From an uncultured Mucilaginibacter sp. (GTDB lineage Bacteria; Bacteroidota; Bacteroidia; Sphingobacteriales; Sphingobacteriaceae), in contig NZ_CAMLOV010000007.1 in assembly GCF_946481715.1 (NCBI RefSeq), positions 1-63,113 of the forward strand: a DNA stretch of 63,113 nt, given 5' to 3'. Under the pieces are notes generated by a model. The model made no database searches and was not told where the DNA came from. It worked only from the letters and a program-made list of their open reading frames with translations. Made by a program: the position numbers and the translations under genes. Position 1 is the first letter of the stretch. Each line of letters opens with the position of its first letter. This document shows positions 17,618-27,412 of the stretch, in pieces.

Positions 17618-18988
17618 CTAATAAGCATTCTCATCCCCTTTTATCACCTGGAACACGGTCATAAAAACAATTTTCAAGTCAAGCAACATCGACCAATTTT
17701 CCAGATACCAAATGTCATGCTCAACGCGCTTTTGCATCAATATCGGATCTTTGGTTTCTCCCCTGTAACCGCTCACCTGTGCCCAACCGGTGATACCCGA
17801 TTTTAAAAAATGCCTAACCATATATTGGTTTATAATTTGGCCGTATTCGTTTGTATGTGTCAGGATATGCGGCCTTGGCCCAACTACACTCATCTCGCCT
17901 AAAAACACGTTGAAGAATTGCGGCAGTTCGTCAAGGCTTGTCTTACGTAAAAACTTGCCAATTTTTGTGATGCGATCATCACGCTTTGTGGCCTGCCTTT
18001 CGCCGGCGTTTAACTGCATACTTCTGAACTTAAGGCAAACAAAATCTTTATTGTCTTTGCCGCTGCGTAGTTGTTTAAATAAAATCGGCCCGGGGCTTTG
18101 CAGTTTTATCAATAAGCCGATGATTGGATACAGCCAACTTAGTAGAAACACGATGACCAGTGAGCTAAAAATGACATCGAACAGCCTTTTTTTCACTCTG
18201 TTGCCAACATCTTCGAGCGGTTCATTACGATGGCTTAACACAGCAAACTCTCCCATATAGCTCACTTTTAAATGATTCACCAGAGATGCAGACATATCGG
18301 GTATCAACTTTAAGCGAAGGCATTCTTTTTCGGCCTCGCGCTGAAGCAGATCATATTCATAAATTCTATCAGGCGAAAGCGTTAAATAAATTTCTTTGAT
18401 ACCGCTGGCAGAGGCTGATCTTATCTGGCTGATTATGGACGGAAGCACATGGCCGTTATTATCCAGGTAAGACGTGTTATCCTGATCCAAAAAACCTTCG
18501 AAAGCAAAGTGACTATCTTGTTCCTTAAAAAAATTTGCGAGCTTTAACGCAACAGCGTTATTACCTATAACTGCTACCGAACGTGTAATTTTAAAATGCT
18601 TTTTAAAAAGTGTTTCAAATAAAAAATAGAGATAACTGTTCACCATCATAAAAAGCAGCATAATGGTATAAAACATAAATGTAGAACTCAATGCAGAATC
18701 TGCTCCTTTTGAGATAAGAATATATGGCGAAAACAGGATTGCAAAAAGGACTAAGCTTTTTAAAGTCAGCGTAAAACTATCTTGACGGCTATGTAAAAAC
18801 TTACGGTTATATAAGCCAAAGTAAATTGCTGTAAATATCCAGAGGTAATTAGCAACTATTAACTGACTTGTGAAATTGTTTATTCCAAAGCTGTTGTGGC
18901 TAAATGCTGTGATAAATGAGAAGTTGGTTATGAGAATATCTATAACAGACATTGCCAAATAGACCATATAAAGGTAGCGTGTTTTCAT
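17618..18988 (-). CDS. Exopolysaccharide polyprenyl glycosylphosphotransferase (WcaJ-type)
   Basis: 456 residues. The N-terminal half has four or five membrane helices followed by a CoA-binding-like Rossmann region (SVAVIGNNAVALKLA). The C-terminal bacterial sugar transferase domain (about 265-456) begins with KKRLFDVIFSS, a membrane helix, SPGPILFKQLRSG, LKFRSM and SLDELPQFFNV...VGPRP, all hallmark motifs. It loads the first sugar phosphate, often glucose 1-phosphate, onto undecaprenyl phosphate and so starts repeat-unit synthesis. It begins the second part of the locus after the terminator at 19136. Confidence 0.93.
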   Translation of the reverse strand: MKTRYLYMVYLAMSVIDILITNFSFITAFSHNSFGINNFTSQLIVANYLWIFTAIYFGLYNRKFLHSRQDSFTLTLKSLVLFAILFSPYILISKGADSALSSTFMFYTIMLLFMMVNSYLYFLFETLFKKHFKITRSVAVIGNNAVALKLANFFKEQDSHFAFEGFLDQDNTSYLDNNGHVLPSIISQIRSASASGIKEIYLTLSPDRIYEYDLLQREAEKECLRLKLIPDMSASLVNHLKVSYMGEFAVLSHRNEPLEDVGNRVKKRLFDVIFSSLVIVFLLSWLYPIIGLLIKLQSPGPILFKQLRSGKDNKDFVCLKFRSMQLNAGERQATKRDDRITKIGKFLRKTSLDELPQFFNVFLGEMSVVGPRPHILTHTNEYGQIINQYMVRHFLKSGITGWAQVSGYRGETKDPILMQKRVEHDIWYLENWSMLLDLKIVFMTVFQVIKGDENAY

Positions 18989-19135
18989 AGGTTGGCGAGA
19001 TTAAATAATTTCGAGTATGTTATACAATTGACTTGTTTTTAAATCAACTTTTTAATAAAGTGCTCAAAACTTTATTAAATGCATTTTTATTGATACCGTA
19101 ATCATGTGCAATTATACATCCATTTTATTCATAAA

Positions 19136-19162
19136 AAGGCCCAACACATACTGTTGGACCTT
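19136..19162 (-). terminator. Rho-independent terminator between ugd and the initiating transferase
   Basis: aaggcccaac (19136-19145) / gttggacctt (19153-19162), with one mismatch; on the minus strand it is followed by TTTTTATG. It splits the polysaccharide locus into two transcription units, or acts as an attenuator if read through. Confidence 0.8.
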
Positions 19163-19195
19163 AATTGAGAAAATGTGTGAACCTTTTTCGTGCGC

Positions 19196-20530
19196 CTAAA
19201 GAGCGCTTTCGGTTTTTAGCTCGCCAATAGCTTTACGGCCTACACTGTTGTAATAAAAGCCATGATCAACCATTTGCTCCAACCCGAACAAATTTCTGCC
19301 GTCAAAGATCACTTTGCTTTTCAGCAACATACCAACCTTTTCAAAATCCGGGTTTCTAAATACACTCCATTCAGTTAATATCAGTAATGCGTCCGCGCCG
19401 TTCAAGGCCTCATACTGGTTATCGGCAAACGCTACTTTATCGCCAAGTGAAGCTTTTACATTGGCCATTGCTTCAGGGTCGTAAGCCACCACTTTAGCTC
19501 CTTGCTGCAGTAAAGCGTCTATGATTTCCAAGGCGGGCGCTTCGCGTATATCATCAGTTTCGGGCTTGAAAGCCAGTCCCCATAAAGCGAAGGTTTTACC
19601 GCTTAAATCCCCCTTGTAATACTTGTTTAGCTTATCAACAAGTACAGTTTTTTGGATAGCATTAACTTCCATTACAGCGTTTAATATCTTAAAGTCGTAA
19701 ATGTTCTCCTCTGCCGATTTAGCCAATGCCTGTACATCTTTAGGGAAGCAACTGCCGCCGTAACCAATACCGGAGAATAAAAACCTCTTACCTATGCGTT
19801 CATCCGCCCCAATGCCAAGCCTTACCATATCTACATTTGCACCTACTCTCTCGCAAAGATTTGCTACCTCGTTCATGAAAGAAATTTTTGTGGCAAGGAA
19901 TGAGTTTGCGGCGTACTTGGTTAACTCTGATGAACGTTCATCCATAAAAATAATAGGGTTACCCTGGCGTACGTATGGTGTATAAAGTTCGGTCAGTATT
20001 TTTTTTGCGCGATCGTCTGTTGTTCCTATTACAATACGGTCGGGCTTCATAAAATCTTCTATGGCCACACCCTCGCGCAAAAATTCCGGGTTAGATACAA
20101 CCGCAACCTCCATGTCTGAGTATTGTTCAAAAATAGCTTTAACCTTGTCTGCTGTGCCTACCGGCACTGTTGATTTAGTAACGATTACCTTGTATGAAGA
20201 AATAATTAGAGCGATATCCCGAGAAGCTCCAAGCACATAACTAAGGTCTGCGGATCCGTCTCCTCCCGGAGGAGTTGGCAACGCCAAAAATATAACTACT
20301 GCATCTTCAATAGCTTCCGCCAAATTAGATGTAAAATTCAACCTTTGTTCCGCAATATTGCGGTGTAGCAAGGTTTGTAGACCGGGCTCATATATGGGAG
20401 ATTCGCCTTTTCTTAGCATCTCTACCTTTTGTTGATTTATATCAACACAGGTAACTCTGTTTCCGGTTTCTGCCAAACATGTTCCTGTAACCAGGCCAAC
20501 GTAGCCTGTGCCTATAACTGCAATTTTCAT
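19196..20530 (-). CDS. ugd: UDP-glucose 6-dehydrogenase
   Basis: 444-residue enzyme, standard length, oxidising UDP-glucose to UDP-glucuronate with two NAD+. The N-terminal Rossmann motif is MKIAVIGTGYVGLVTG. The catalytic Cys261 lies in YGGSCFPKD, with Glu in NPEFLREG and a typical C-terminal GLAFKPETDDIREAPA. It implies a uronic-acid component or a uronate-derived sugar in the polymer. It is the last gene before the internal terminator. Confidence 0.96.
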   Translation of the reverse strand: MKIAVIGTGYVGLVTGTCLAETGNRVTCVDINQQKVEMLRKGESPIYEPGLQTLLHRNIAEQRLNFTSNLAEAIEDAVVIFLALPTPPGGDGSADLSYVLGASRDIALIISSYKVIVTKSTVPVGTADKVKAIFEQYSDMEVAVVSNPEFLREGVAIEDFMKPDRIVIGTTDDRAKKILTELYTPYVRQGNPIIFMDERSSELTKYAANSFLATKISFMNEVANLCERVGANVDMVRLGIGADERIGKRFLFSGIGYGGSCFPKDVQALAKSAEENIYDFKILNAVMEVNAIQKTVLVDKLNKYYKGDLSGKTFALWGLAFKPETDDIREAPALEIIDALLQQGAKVVAYDPEAMANVKASLGDKVAFADNQYEALNGADALLILTEWSVFRNPDFEKVGMLLKSKVIFDGRNLFGLEQMVDHGFYYNSVGRKAIGELKTESAL

Positions 20531-20565
20531 AGTATTTATATTAGATGTAAATTTTTTGTGTGTTA

Positions 20566-21456
20566 TTATTCCCGCTGCGCTGTTTTGCCAAGGCTTACCA
20601 TAAATTTTTCGCGTGCGGTAACAACGGAAAGGTAATACCGGATGTAGAAAACCAGCAGTTTTTGCGTTACATGCATTTGTTTACCTTTTGATAATATTAA
20701 TGGAATGCTTTTAATAGGCGGCCTAAGATCATAAAGGAACTTTACCGCCGATTGAAAAAAATTTCCGGAAGCGTTACTAAAGTTTGCCTGACCGCCACCT
20801 ACCCGCTTGGCTTTTTTAACAAGTTCTGCCAGGTGATGCCTTGCAGGGTGGCTCACAATAACTTTATCGGAGTATTGAATTTGATAATTGGCGTTGCGTG
20901 CTCTTACCGCCCATTCGTAATCGCCACCGGAAAGAAGATCCTCTCTAAACAAACCCACTTCATCAAATACGTATCTGAACGAAAACATATTTGCTGTTAC
21001 GCCAGTGCCATCCTGCTCAACATATATATCCTGATTAAAAGCGTAAACTGTCTCGTAAAGCTCTGCATTGGATAACCTATCAGATTTATAGTATAAGCGT
21101 ATTTTACCCGCAATTCGAGCAAAATTATTATCCTCCTCAAAAGCAGTTACAGCATTGCTTATCCAATCCTCATCGGGAATGCAATCCGAATCTGTAAAGC
21201 CGATTATTTCGCCTTTTGAAAGCTTAATACCTGCGTTGCGTGCAACATAGGAACCGGGCTGTCCCTCCACAACTATTTTACAATTCTTAGGGATAAAATA
21301 GTTTTCGGGTACCTTATCGGCGGTGTAGTTATTCACGACAATAATTTCAAAGAAATTGGCATCGTAGGTTTGGTTGGATAAAGACTGAAGGCACAAAGAT
21401 AGCCTGGCCCAATCCTTATAAGTTGGAATAATGATCGAAACAAATTTCGGGGTCAT
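20566..21456 (-). CDS. Glycosyltransferase family 2
   Basis: 296-residue GT-A fold glycosyltransferase. It has the N-terminal nucleotide-binding strand SIIIPTYKDW, the acidic metal-binding GFTDSDCIPDEDW and the acceptor-side GGDYEWAVRA. A C-terminal basic/hydrophobic part may associate with the membrane. It adds one sugar to the lipid-linked repeat unit on the cytoplasmic face. Donor and linkage cannot be read from sequence. Confidence 0.9.
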   Translation of the reverse strand: MTPKFVSIIIPTYKDWARLSLCLQSLSNQTYDANFFEIIVVNNYTADKVPENYFIPKNCKIVVEGQPGSYVARNAGIKLSKGEIIGFTDSDCIPDEDWISNAVTAFEEDNNFARIAGKIRLYYKSDRLSNAELYETVYAFNQDIYVEQDGTGVTANMFSFRYVFDEVGLFREDLLSGGDYEWAVRARNANYQIQYSDKVIVSHPARHHLAELVKKAKRVGGGQANFSNASGNFFQSAVKFLYDLRPPIKSIPLILSKGKQMHVTQKLLVFYIRYYLSVVTAREKFMVSLGKTAQRE

Positions 21457-21492
21457 ATAAATTAATTAAATGTAGATGTAGTGATGAGAAGC

Positions 21493-22374
21493 TTATTTCA
21501 GCTGCTTTAAATACAACTTTGTTTTAAACTTCATCTTTTTAAGCAACCCTACCTGCGGGTTATATTGTTGTAGCAAGCTGTTTGCATACTCAGGAAAACT
21601 TGCGTAATTGTTTGTAATTTCTGTATATATATAGTTATCAATTGCCGAATGCAGTTCGGGCGTTAATAAAGTACGGTACCGTAGTTCGTTTTTTATGCGC
21701 AAGCGTAACTGGATACGATTGTTTAATATCTTCTTTAGCTTCTCCTTATCCGTCGTTTTTGATACCGAATTATTTGAAAAATGGACGATGGTATTCATAC
21801 TCTTATCTACCGATACGATGGCCTTACTTTTTAACAGCCTAAATAAAAGGTCATACTCTTGTGACGAACTAAGATCTTCGTCCCAACCGTTTACCCGCAA
21901 CAGCGAACTTGTACGCCACAAATTTGAACTTGTGATACCCAAGTTGGAAGTAATGAGGCCTTTCCAGATGTTATTGTCCGTGCGCCTGATAACCTCCTTA
22001 TCTTCGCTATGATACTTAAGCGTACATTCACCTGCTATTACGTCGGCGTTTGTTTCGGCCGCAACTTTTAACTGCTTGTATAGTTTGTCGGGAAGCAACT
22101 CGTCGTCGGCATCTAAAAACTGTATCCAAGTACCTTTTGCATGCCGTAATCCCAGATTCCGCGCGGCAGGTGCGCCTTTTTTTGTTTCTTTAAAAACCTG
22201 TATCAGCTCTGGAAACCGACATTGCTGGTCAATCAACGCGTGAAAGGTATTATCAGTCGAATTATTCTCAACAAGAATTATTTCAACGTCTTTAAACGAC
22301 TGCGCAATAACACTGTTCACGGCTCGTTCGATAAAGCTTTCGCAGTTATGACAGGGAATAATTACCGATACCAT
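21493..22374 (-). CDS. Glycosyltransferase family 2
   Basis: 293-residue GT-A enzyme with SVIIPCHNCESFIERAV at the N-terminus, AARNLGLRHAKG and the DxD-like QFLDADDELLPDKL, then SSQEYDLLFRLL. It starts 14 bp after the flippase gene. It likely adds a further sugar to the repeat unit; the donor is unknown. Confidence 0.9.
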   Translation of the reverse strand: MVSVIIPCHNCESFIERAVNSVIAQSFKDVEIILVENNSTDNTFHALIDQQCRFPELIQVFKETKKGAPAARNLGLRHAKGTWIQFLDADDELLPDKLYKQLKVAAETNADVIAGECTLKYHSEDKEVIRRTDNNIWKGLITSNLGITSSNLWRTSSLLRVNGWDEDLSSSQEYDLLFRLLKSKAIVSVDKSMNTIVHFSNNSVSKTTDKEKLKKILNNRIQLRLRIKNELRYRTLLTPELHSAIDNYIYTEITNNYASFPEYANSLLQQYNPQVGLLKKMKFKTKLYLKQLK

Positions 22375-22388
22375 GCTCTTATGTTTTA

Positions 22389-23852
22389 TTAAGCTTTTAT
22401 GAAACCTTTATAAATGGACATTAACTCTTCTTTCATGAGTAACCATATTATTCCTCCGTAACAAATACATGTGACAGCGCCTATAATAAGGTAGTTTACC
22501 CCGATCCATTTGAAGAAATAAGTTACAATGGCAGTAATAATTGCCGCAATAACGGGAGCCCTTATGGCTATTAGAAACTCAACAAAAGTGATTTTTATGG
22601 GAATCAGATAATTGAAGGTATATTGCGCAAAAAGCACCACCACTACTTTATTTAGCAAGATTGCCCAGGCTGCACCGGTAATACCATAATAATAAATACC
22701 TACTGCAAGCGACGGTAAAAATATTAATGCTTTTAAAACTTGTTGTTTCATTTCCAGCCCCGGTTTGCCAAGGCCACGCAACAGCGCGGTGTTACCACTA
22801 ACTAATATGTGTAACATAACCCCTAATGACAGTATCTGCAAAGGGGTAACTGTTTCGCCCCATTTGGCACCAAAAATTTTCACTACAAACTGCTCTCCCG
22901 ATACGATAAAGTATACCATTATAGGAAATATGCATAAGCAGTTAAATAGAATTACTTTGAGATAATAACGCTTTAAGGATTCCGGATCACCTTGTTTTTT
23001 GCCGTAGATAGGATACATAACATTGTTTATTACGGCCATTAAGCGGCTTCTAAACGTATCTGTCAAAACAAATGCGAGCGTGTATATCCCTAATGATGAT
23101 GCGCCCAGCAGCTTTCCAATTAACAGATAATCGATGTTGTTATAAAGATAGTTAAGTATATTAGATCCTGTGGTGTATACGCCAAAGCCAAACACATCTT
23201 TAAATGCCTGTTTTTCCATGATGAGAGATGGTTTCCACCTGGTTGCGTTAAAGAACAGCGGCATAGCAATTAATACAGTTGCCACCGAATTGAATACCAG
23301 CGACCAAACCCCGGCCCCCATCAATGCCATAACCAGGGATATGGTGCCTGCCAGTATAATTGAGGTGTTATCTATGAAAGCAAGTTTCTTAAAGTTCATT
23401 TGCTTGGTTAGCTGCGCCTTATGCACCAGATTAACCGGGCTGAACAAAATACCTATGCTTAAAACAGGGATAATTTGCCTTAGCATAGGTTCGTGGTAAA
23501 ATATTGCTGCCAGCCTTGCAACGCCCAAACTCATAACAAGGTATAGGAAAACCGACCAGATAACCCCTACCCAAAATGCAGTATGAAAATGTTCGTTCCG
23601 TAGATCCTCGGCTTTTCTTTGAACTAAAGCGGCGCCAACACCTAAATCGTTTAATACCTGTACAAAACCCGTAAAAACAACCGCCATACCTACAAGCCCA
23701 AATTGGCTGGGAAACAACAACTTAGCGAGGATAAGCTTAAGCCCAAATGCAAACGCCTGGTTGATGATCATCTGGATAAAATTCCAAATGATGCCACTGG
23801 CTACTAATTTTTTATCGGTTTGTATAATGGGCTTTTTTAGAATGGTCTCCAT
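22389..23852 (-). CDS. Wzx-type oligosaccharide flippase (WzxC-like)
   Basis: 487-residue polytopic membrane protein of the MOP superfamily with about 12 to 14 helices. The first helices include SGIIWNFIQMIINQAFAF and LLFPSQFGLVGMAVVF; GVGAALVQRK follows. It moves undecaprenyl-linked repeat units to the periplasmic leaflet, where the Wzy-like protein at 27405 would polymerise them. It sits between GT4 and GT2 genes. Confidence 0.93.
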   Translation of the reverse strand: METILKKPIIQTDKKLVASGIIWNFIQMIINQAFAFGLKLILAKLLFPSQFGLVGMAVVFTGFVQVLNDLGVGAALVQRKAEDLRNEHFHTAFWVGVIWSVFLYLVMSLGVARLAAIFYHEPMLRQIIPVLSIGILFSPVNLVHKAQLTKQMNFKKLAFIDNTSIILAGTISLVMALMGAGVWSLVFNSVATVLIAMPLFFNATRWKPSLIMEKQAFKDVFGFGVYTTGSNILNYLYNNIDYLLIGKLLGASSLGIYTLAFVLTDTFRSRLMAVINNVMYPIYGKKQGDPESLKRYYLKVILFNCLCIFPIMVYFIVSGEQFVVKIFGAKWGETVTPLQILSLGVMLHILVSGNTALLRGLGKPGLEMKQQVLKALIFLPSLAVGIYYYGITGAAWAILLNKVVVVLFAQYTFNYLIPIKITFVEFLIAIRAPVIAAIITAIVTYFFKWIGVNYLIIGAVTCICYGGIIWLLMKEELMSIYKGFIKA

Positions 23853-23892
23853 TTATATGAATATATTTTATGCTTCGCTTACTAAGTATGGT

Positions 23893-25113
23893 TTAAGCAA
23901 CCGGTGCTTCGGCCTCGTTTTGTTGCGGAACCGCACAGGAAGTGATAAAATTATATAGGGCCTGATGTTTATCGATGTATTTATCGACAGAAAATTTGCC
24001 CGCCTCGTTCACACAATTTAGTTTCTTCTCGGCAAGCTCATCCTTGTTTTTAATAATATAGGTTACTTGCGCTAACAGATGCCCCGACTGCGGCGAAAAT
24101 ATCCAGGAACTATCGGCGCTATAAAGCTCTTTTAAGCCGCCTCGGTCAGATTGAAGCACGGGAACCATGTAGGAGAGTGACTCGATCACAATCCGTCCAA
24201 AAGGCTCGTGCCATAATGCAGGTACTATTAAAACATCTATGTTGCTGTAGAAGTCGGCTGGTTTAACAACACCCATAAACTCATGTTCTATCCCTATTAA
24301 TTTAGCTTGAAGTTTGGCAATAAAACCTGCTTCACCTTTTCCGGCAAGCACCAGTTTAACGTTATTCTTTAGTTTAGCAGGTAGTAAAGCCAGCTCATCT
24401 ATCATGTATTCAACACCTTTGTCCTTGTCGATCCGACCGATGTACCCAAATGTAATTTTGGGCGAAGAGGCACTTATTTTTAAAGAAGCTTCGCTGGTGT
24501 CAACCGCGTTGTAGATAACGCTACTGTTGCTGCATACCTCTTTGCTAAAAGCGCTATACCTGTTTAAAATAAAATTGCTGATACCAATAAAATAATCGGG
24601 GTATTTAAAAAAGCGTTTTTTAACTGAATTGGTAATCTCGCAAGGCGCGCAGAGCGACTCGCAGTTACCGTTATTATACATATTGCATTTATGGCAAAGC
24701 ATATAATAATCGCGCATCGAATGCACTAAAGGAATATCAAGAGATTTAACGGTACGCCACAAATAAGGCGAAAAACCCTGGATACTATTTGTGTGTACAA
24801 TATCTGGCGATATGCGTTTCAGTATCGCTTTTATTTTATTGTGATACGAAAAGTTAAAGGAATCAAACAAGTGCCAAGCAACCTTGCCTAGTTGTGAGTG
24901 CTCTTTGTTGTCGTAGCTATTGAATATATTTTGTTGTTTTATACTAATTACTATTACGCCATTTACCCTGTAAACTTTATCCTGCAAACCCGTAGTGAGT
25001 ACGTAAACAGTGTTACCAGATGCGCGCATTCCTTCTGCAAGTAGCTTTACCGAAATTTCGGCGCCCCCAACAAAGGACGGGAAATAATACGTATTTGTTA
25101 TAAGAACTCTCAT
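23893..25113 (-). CDS. Glycosyltransferase family 4
   Basis: 406-residue GT-B retaining glycosyltransferase. N-terminal YYFPSFVGGAEISVKLLAEG, a cysteine cluster in the middle (CHKCNMYNNGNCESLCAPC, possibly metal binding) and a C-terminal domain with FGYIGRIDKDKG, VLAGKGEAG and HEPFGRIVIESL, the E-x7-E type motif. Its start overlaps the end of the next upstream GT4 gene by 4 bp (ATGA), so the two are translationally coupled. Confidence 0.92.
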   Translation of the reverse strand: MRVLITNTYYFPSFVGGAEISVKLLAEGMRASGNTVYVLTTGLQDKVYRVNGVIVISIKQQNIFNSYDNKEHSQLGKVAWHLFDSFNFSYHNKIKAILKRISPDIVHTNSIQGFSPYLWRTVKSLDIPLVHSMRDYYMLCHKCNMYNNGNCESLCAPCEITNSVKKRFFKYPDYFIGISNFILNRYSAFSKEVCSNSSVIYNAVDTSEASLKISASSPKITFGYIGRIDKDKGVEYMIDELALLPAKLKNNVKLVLAGKGEAGFIAKLQAKLIGIEHEFMGVVKPADFYSNIDVLIVPALWHEPFGRIVIESLSYMVPVLQSDRGGLKELYSADSSWIFSPQSGHLLAQVTYIIKNKDELAEKKLNCVNEAGKFSVDKYIDKHQALYNFITSCAVPQQNEAEAPVA

Positions 25114-26282
25114 GCAACTATAGCTTTCGGCTCAAAATCCTCAACCAATTCAACAGGTGCACCATTTGACAAGGCATATTTCCTTAGCACGAACTGCCTG
25201 ATCTTCGACACAAACGCCCCTTCGTCAAAGGATTCGGCATGGCTGCGAATAAATTCGTCATCAAACTCCAGAGTTTCAAACTTCTTAACTGCAGCTGTTA
25301 ACGATTCTTGGGTTTGTTCTTCAAAAAACACCGCTGTAGAACGTAACGAGTCGCCTTCATAAGGTATCATGGTCTCTAAGACCCCCCCTTTCCCGTATGC
25401 AATTACCGGGCGGCCTGAAGCATTAGCTTCCAAAGGCGTTATGCCGTAATCTTCCAACTGGGGGAATATAAATGCTTTGCAGTTTGCATAAACACCGGCG
25501 AGTTCTTCGCTATTTAAGCCGCTTAAATAAGTAATGTTCGGGCCCGATTTTTTCTTTATTTCGGCCTCCATAGTCCCTTTACCAACAACAACTAATTTTC
25601 TGTCGGGCATAGCTATAAAGGTGTCGACAACCATATCCACCTTTTTATAAGGCTCAAAACGCGATACCACTAAATAGTATTCACCAACTTTGCCCGATAG
25701 GTAAAAGTTGTCGCACTTTACTGATGGGTTGATAATGGCAACTTCGTTTTTAGGTTGATAAGCCGCTGTTATTCTTGGCAGCACTTCTTTGGAATTGGTA
25801 ATAAACCAGTTAGTTTTCTCGGCAAAGCCTTTGTCAACACCCTTTAAAAAATTTAACACTTTGGTGTAAATGAACTTCTTTACAAAGCCGGCATTAAATA
25901 CTTTTTCATATGATTCGGTGCTCCAAACCAAACGGAAAGGGTTATGGCAATAGGTTATAATAAGCGTATTGGGGCTTGTTTTAATATATTTAGCGCAATG
26001 AGTAGTAGATTGCAGCACAATATCGTAACCGCTTACATCTAATTGCTGCATAGCTAAAATCCCCAAAGGGAAATAAAATCTCTTACAATTTTTTTCGCTG
26101 CGGATGATTTTGCCAAACCAGCTTGTTTTCACATCGCAATCCTTAAACTCGGGATAGGTATTTTGCGAATCATAACTTAATGTATAAAGTGGCGCTTCCG
26201 GAAAAGCATTATGAAAGCTAAGGGCCACCTGTTCTGCACCTCCTTTACACACAAGGTTGTCGTGTACAATTGCTATTTTCAT
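25110..26282 (-). CDS. Glycosyltransferase family 4
   Basis: 390-residue GT-B glycosyltransferase. It opens IAIVHDNLVCKGGAEQVALS, then has YCHNPFRL, YYLVVSRFEPYKKVD, VVGKGTMEAEI and PQLEDYGITPLEANASGRP, which carries the E-x7-E region. Such enzymes often use GDP-mannose, or related donors, in polysaccharide loci, but the donor here is unproven. It begins a block after a 134-bp gap from the glycosidase gene. Confidence 0.92.
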   Translation of the reverse strand: MKIAIVHDNLVCKGGAEQVALSFHNAFPEAPLYTLSYDSQNTYPEFKDCDVKTSWFGKIIRSEKNCKRFYFPLGILAMQQLDVSGYDIVLQSTTHCAKYIKTSPNTLIITYCHNPFRLVWSTESYEKVFNAGFVKKFIYTKVLNFLKGVDKGFAEKTNWFITNSKEVLPRITAAYQPKNEVAIINPSVKCDNFYLSGKVGEYYLVVSRFEPYKKVDMVVDTFIAMPDRKLVVVGKGTMEAEIKKKSGPNITYLSGLNSEELAGVYANCKAFIFPQLEDYGITPLEANASGRPVIAYGKGGVLETMIPYEGDSLRSTAVFFEEQTQESLTAAVKKFETLEFDDEFIRSHAESFDEGAFVSKIRQFVLRKYALSNGAPVELVEDFEPKAIVA

Positions 26283-26416
26283 GGTTTTATATTGGTTTTT
26301 TAGGTAGATAGTGATTTAAAAGCGGCTAAACGCCGTCATACGCGAAAGCTTAGGAATCATAACTTATATAAAGGCTATTCCTGCAATTCGAAAAAAAAAA
26401 TCAGCGGATTTACAGT

Positions 26417-27412
26417 TTAATGCCTCGAATTCTGAATAATTTGCCTGAAACCCTGGTAGGCATCTTTAGTAACGTACTTACCGGAATCATCTTTAAATAC
26501 TAATCCGTAATTAGCTTCGTTCGGGTCTTTATTTTTCATTGCCGGCTGGTCGTAGAGTTCGTAAATAAATACCCCGGTAACCCCTCTGGAAATCAGATCC
26601 GGGATACTCTCCGTAAAATACTGGCTTTGCTTGGCGAAACTTGCTTTACCTGTGCCTTTTGAGTAATTAAATTCGGTTACCCATATAGGTTTATTAAATC
26701 TGTTTTTAAATTCGGTCAGCACATCGTCACCATGCGGCTTTGCGGAACCAATTGGCCCCATATTAGAGTACCAGTGACAACCTATAATGTCGTAATTAAC
26801 ATTGTTGTCCTTCAGTAATTGCAGATAATAATAATGCATATAGCTAACGGAAAGGGTTACTTTTATGCTTGAGTTTTGCGATTTTAGACCATCTATAAAC
26901 CCTTTAATAGCAGCAATTATTTTTTGCGATTTTTCGATATTGTAGTCGCCTTTTTTTGTTCCGCCCGGGTCGCCAGGTAGCATCATTTTGTTGTCAGCCT
27001 CGTTATTAACTTCCACTACCGACAGGTACTTTCCGTAACGCGCCGCAAAGTTTTGCCCTTGCGTGTAGCTTTTTTGGAAAACCGTTTCGTTGTTCAGTCC
27101 TTTTAACCCGCTTTGCATCAGTACCGGGAGTGCTGCTATGCCATTTACTTTCAATTTAGTAAGCAATTGATTAAATAGCTGCTCTTTTTTGGAGTAACCG
27201 TTGCTATCCAGCAATACATCAAAACGGTAGCTATTTAGCTTCAAATCGTTTATTTGGCTTACCTGATCATCTATATTATTATAGTAAGCCAGTTGTGTGA
27301 GCGGGTGTCCATTTATGCCCCATACAAACTGCCTAGTCGGTATTTGGGCGCTGCATTTGCAATATAAACACACCACTATAAAAGCGGCACCGGCAGTTAG
27401 TAACTTACGCAT
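26417..27412 (-). CDS. Secreted clan GH-A glycoside hydrolase of the polysaccharide operon
   Basis: 331 residues with a signal peptide; CLYCKCSAQ could be a lipobox or a signal-peptidase I site. The TIM-barrel domain starts near WGINGHP. Predicted acid/base is E138 in EVNNEADN and predicted nucleophile E247 in IWVTEFNYS. Glycosidases encoded inside Wzx/Wzy loci, such as PslG, trim or release the polymer in the periplasm. It overlaps the polymerase gene by 8 bp, which supports a role tied to polymerisation. It is paralogous to 10596. Confidence 0.85.
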   Translation of the reverse strand: MRKLLTAGAAFIVVCLYCKCSAQIPTRQFVWGINGHPLTQLAYYNNIDDQVSQINDLKLNSYRFDVLLDSNGYSKKEQLFNQLLTKLKVNGIAALPVLMQSGLKGLNNETVFQKSYTQGQNFAARYGKYLSVVEVNNEADNKMMLPGDPGGTKKGDYNIEKSQKIIAAIKGFIDGLKSQNSSIKVTLSVSYMHYYYLQLLKDNNVNYDIIGCHWYSNMGPIGSAKPHGDDVLTEFKNRFNKPIWVTEFNYSKGTGKASFAKQSQYFTESIPDLISRGVTGVFIYELYDQPAMKNKDPNEANYGLVFKDDSGKYVTKDAYQGFRQIIQNSRH

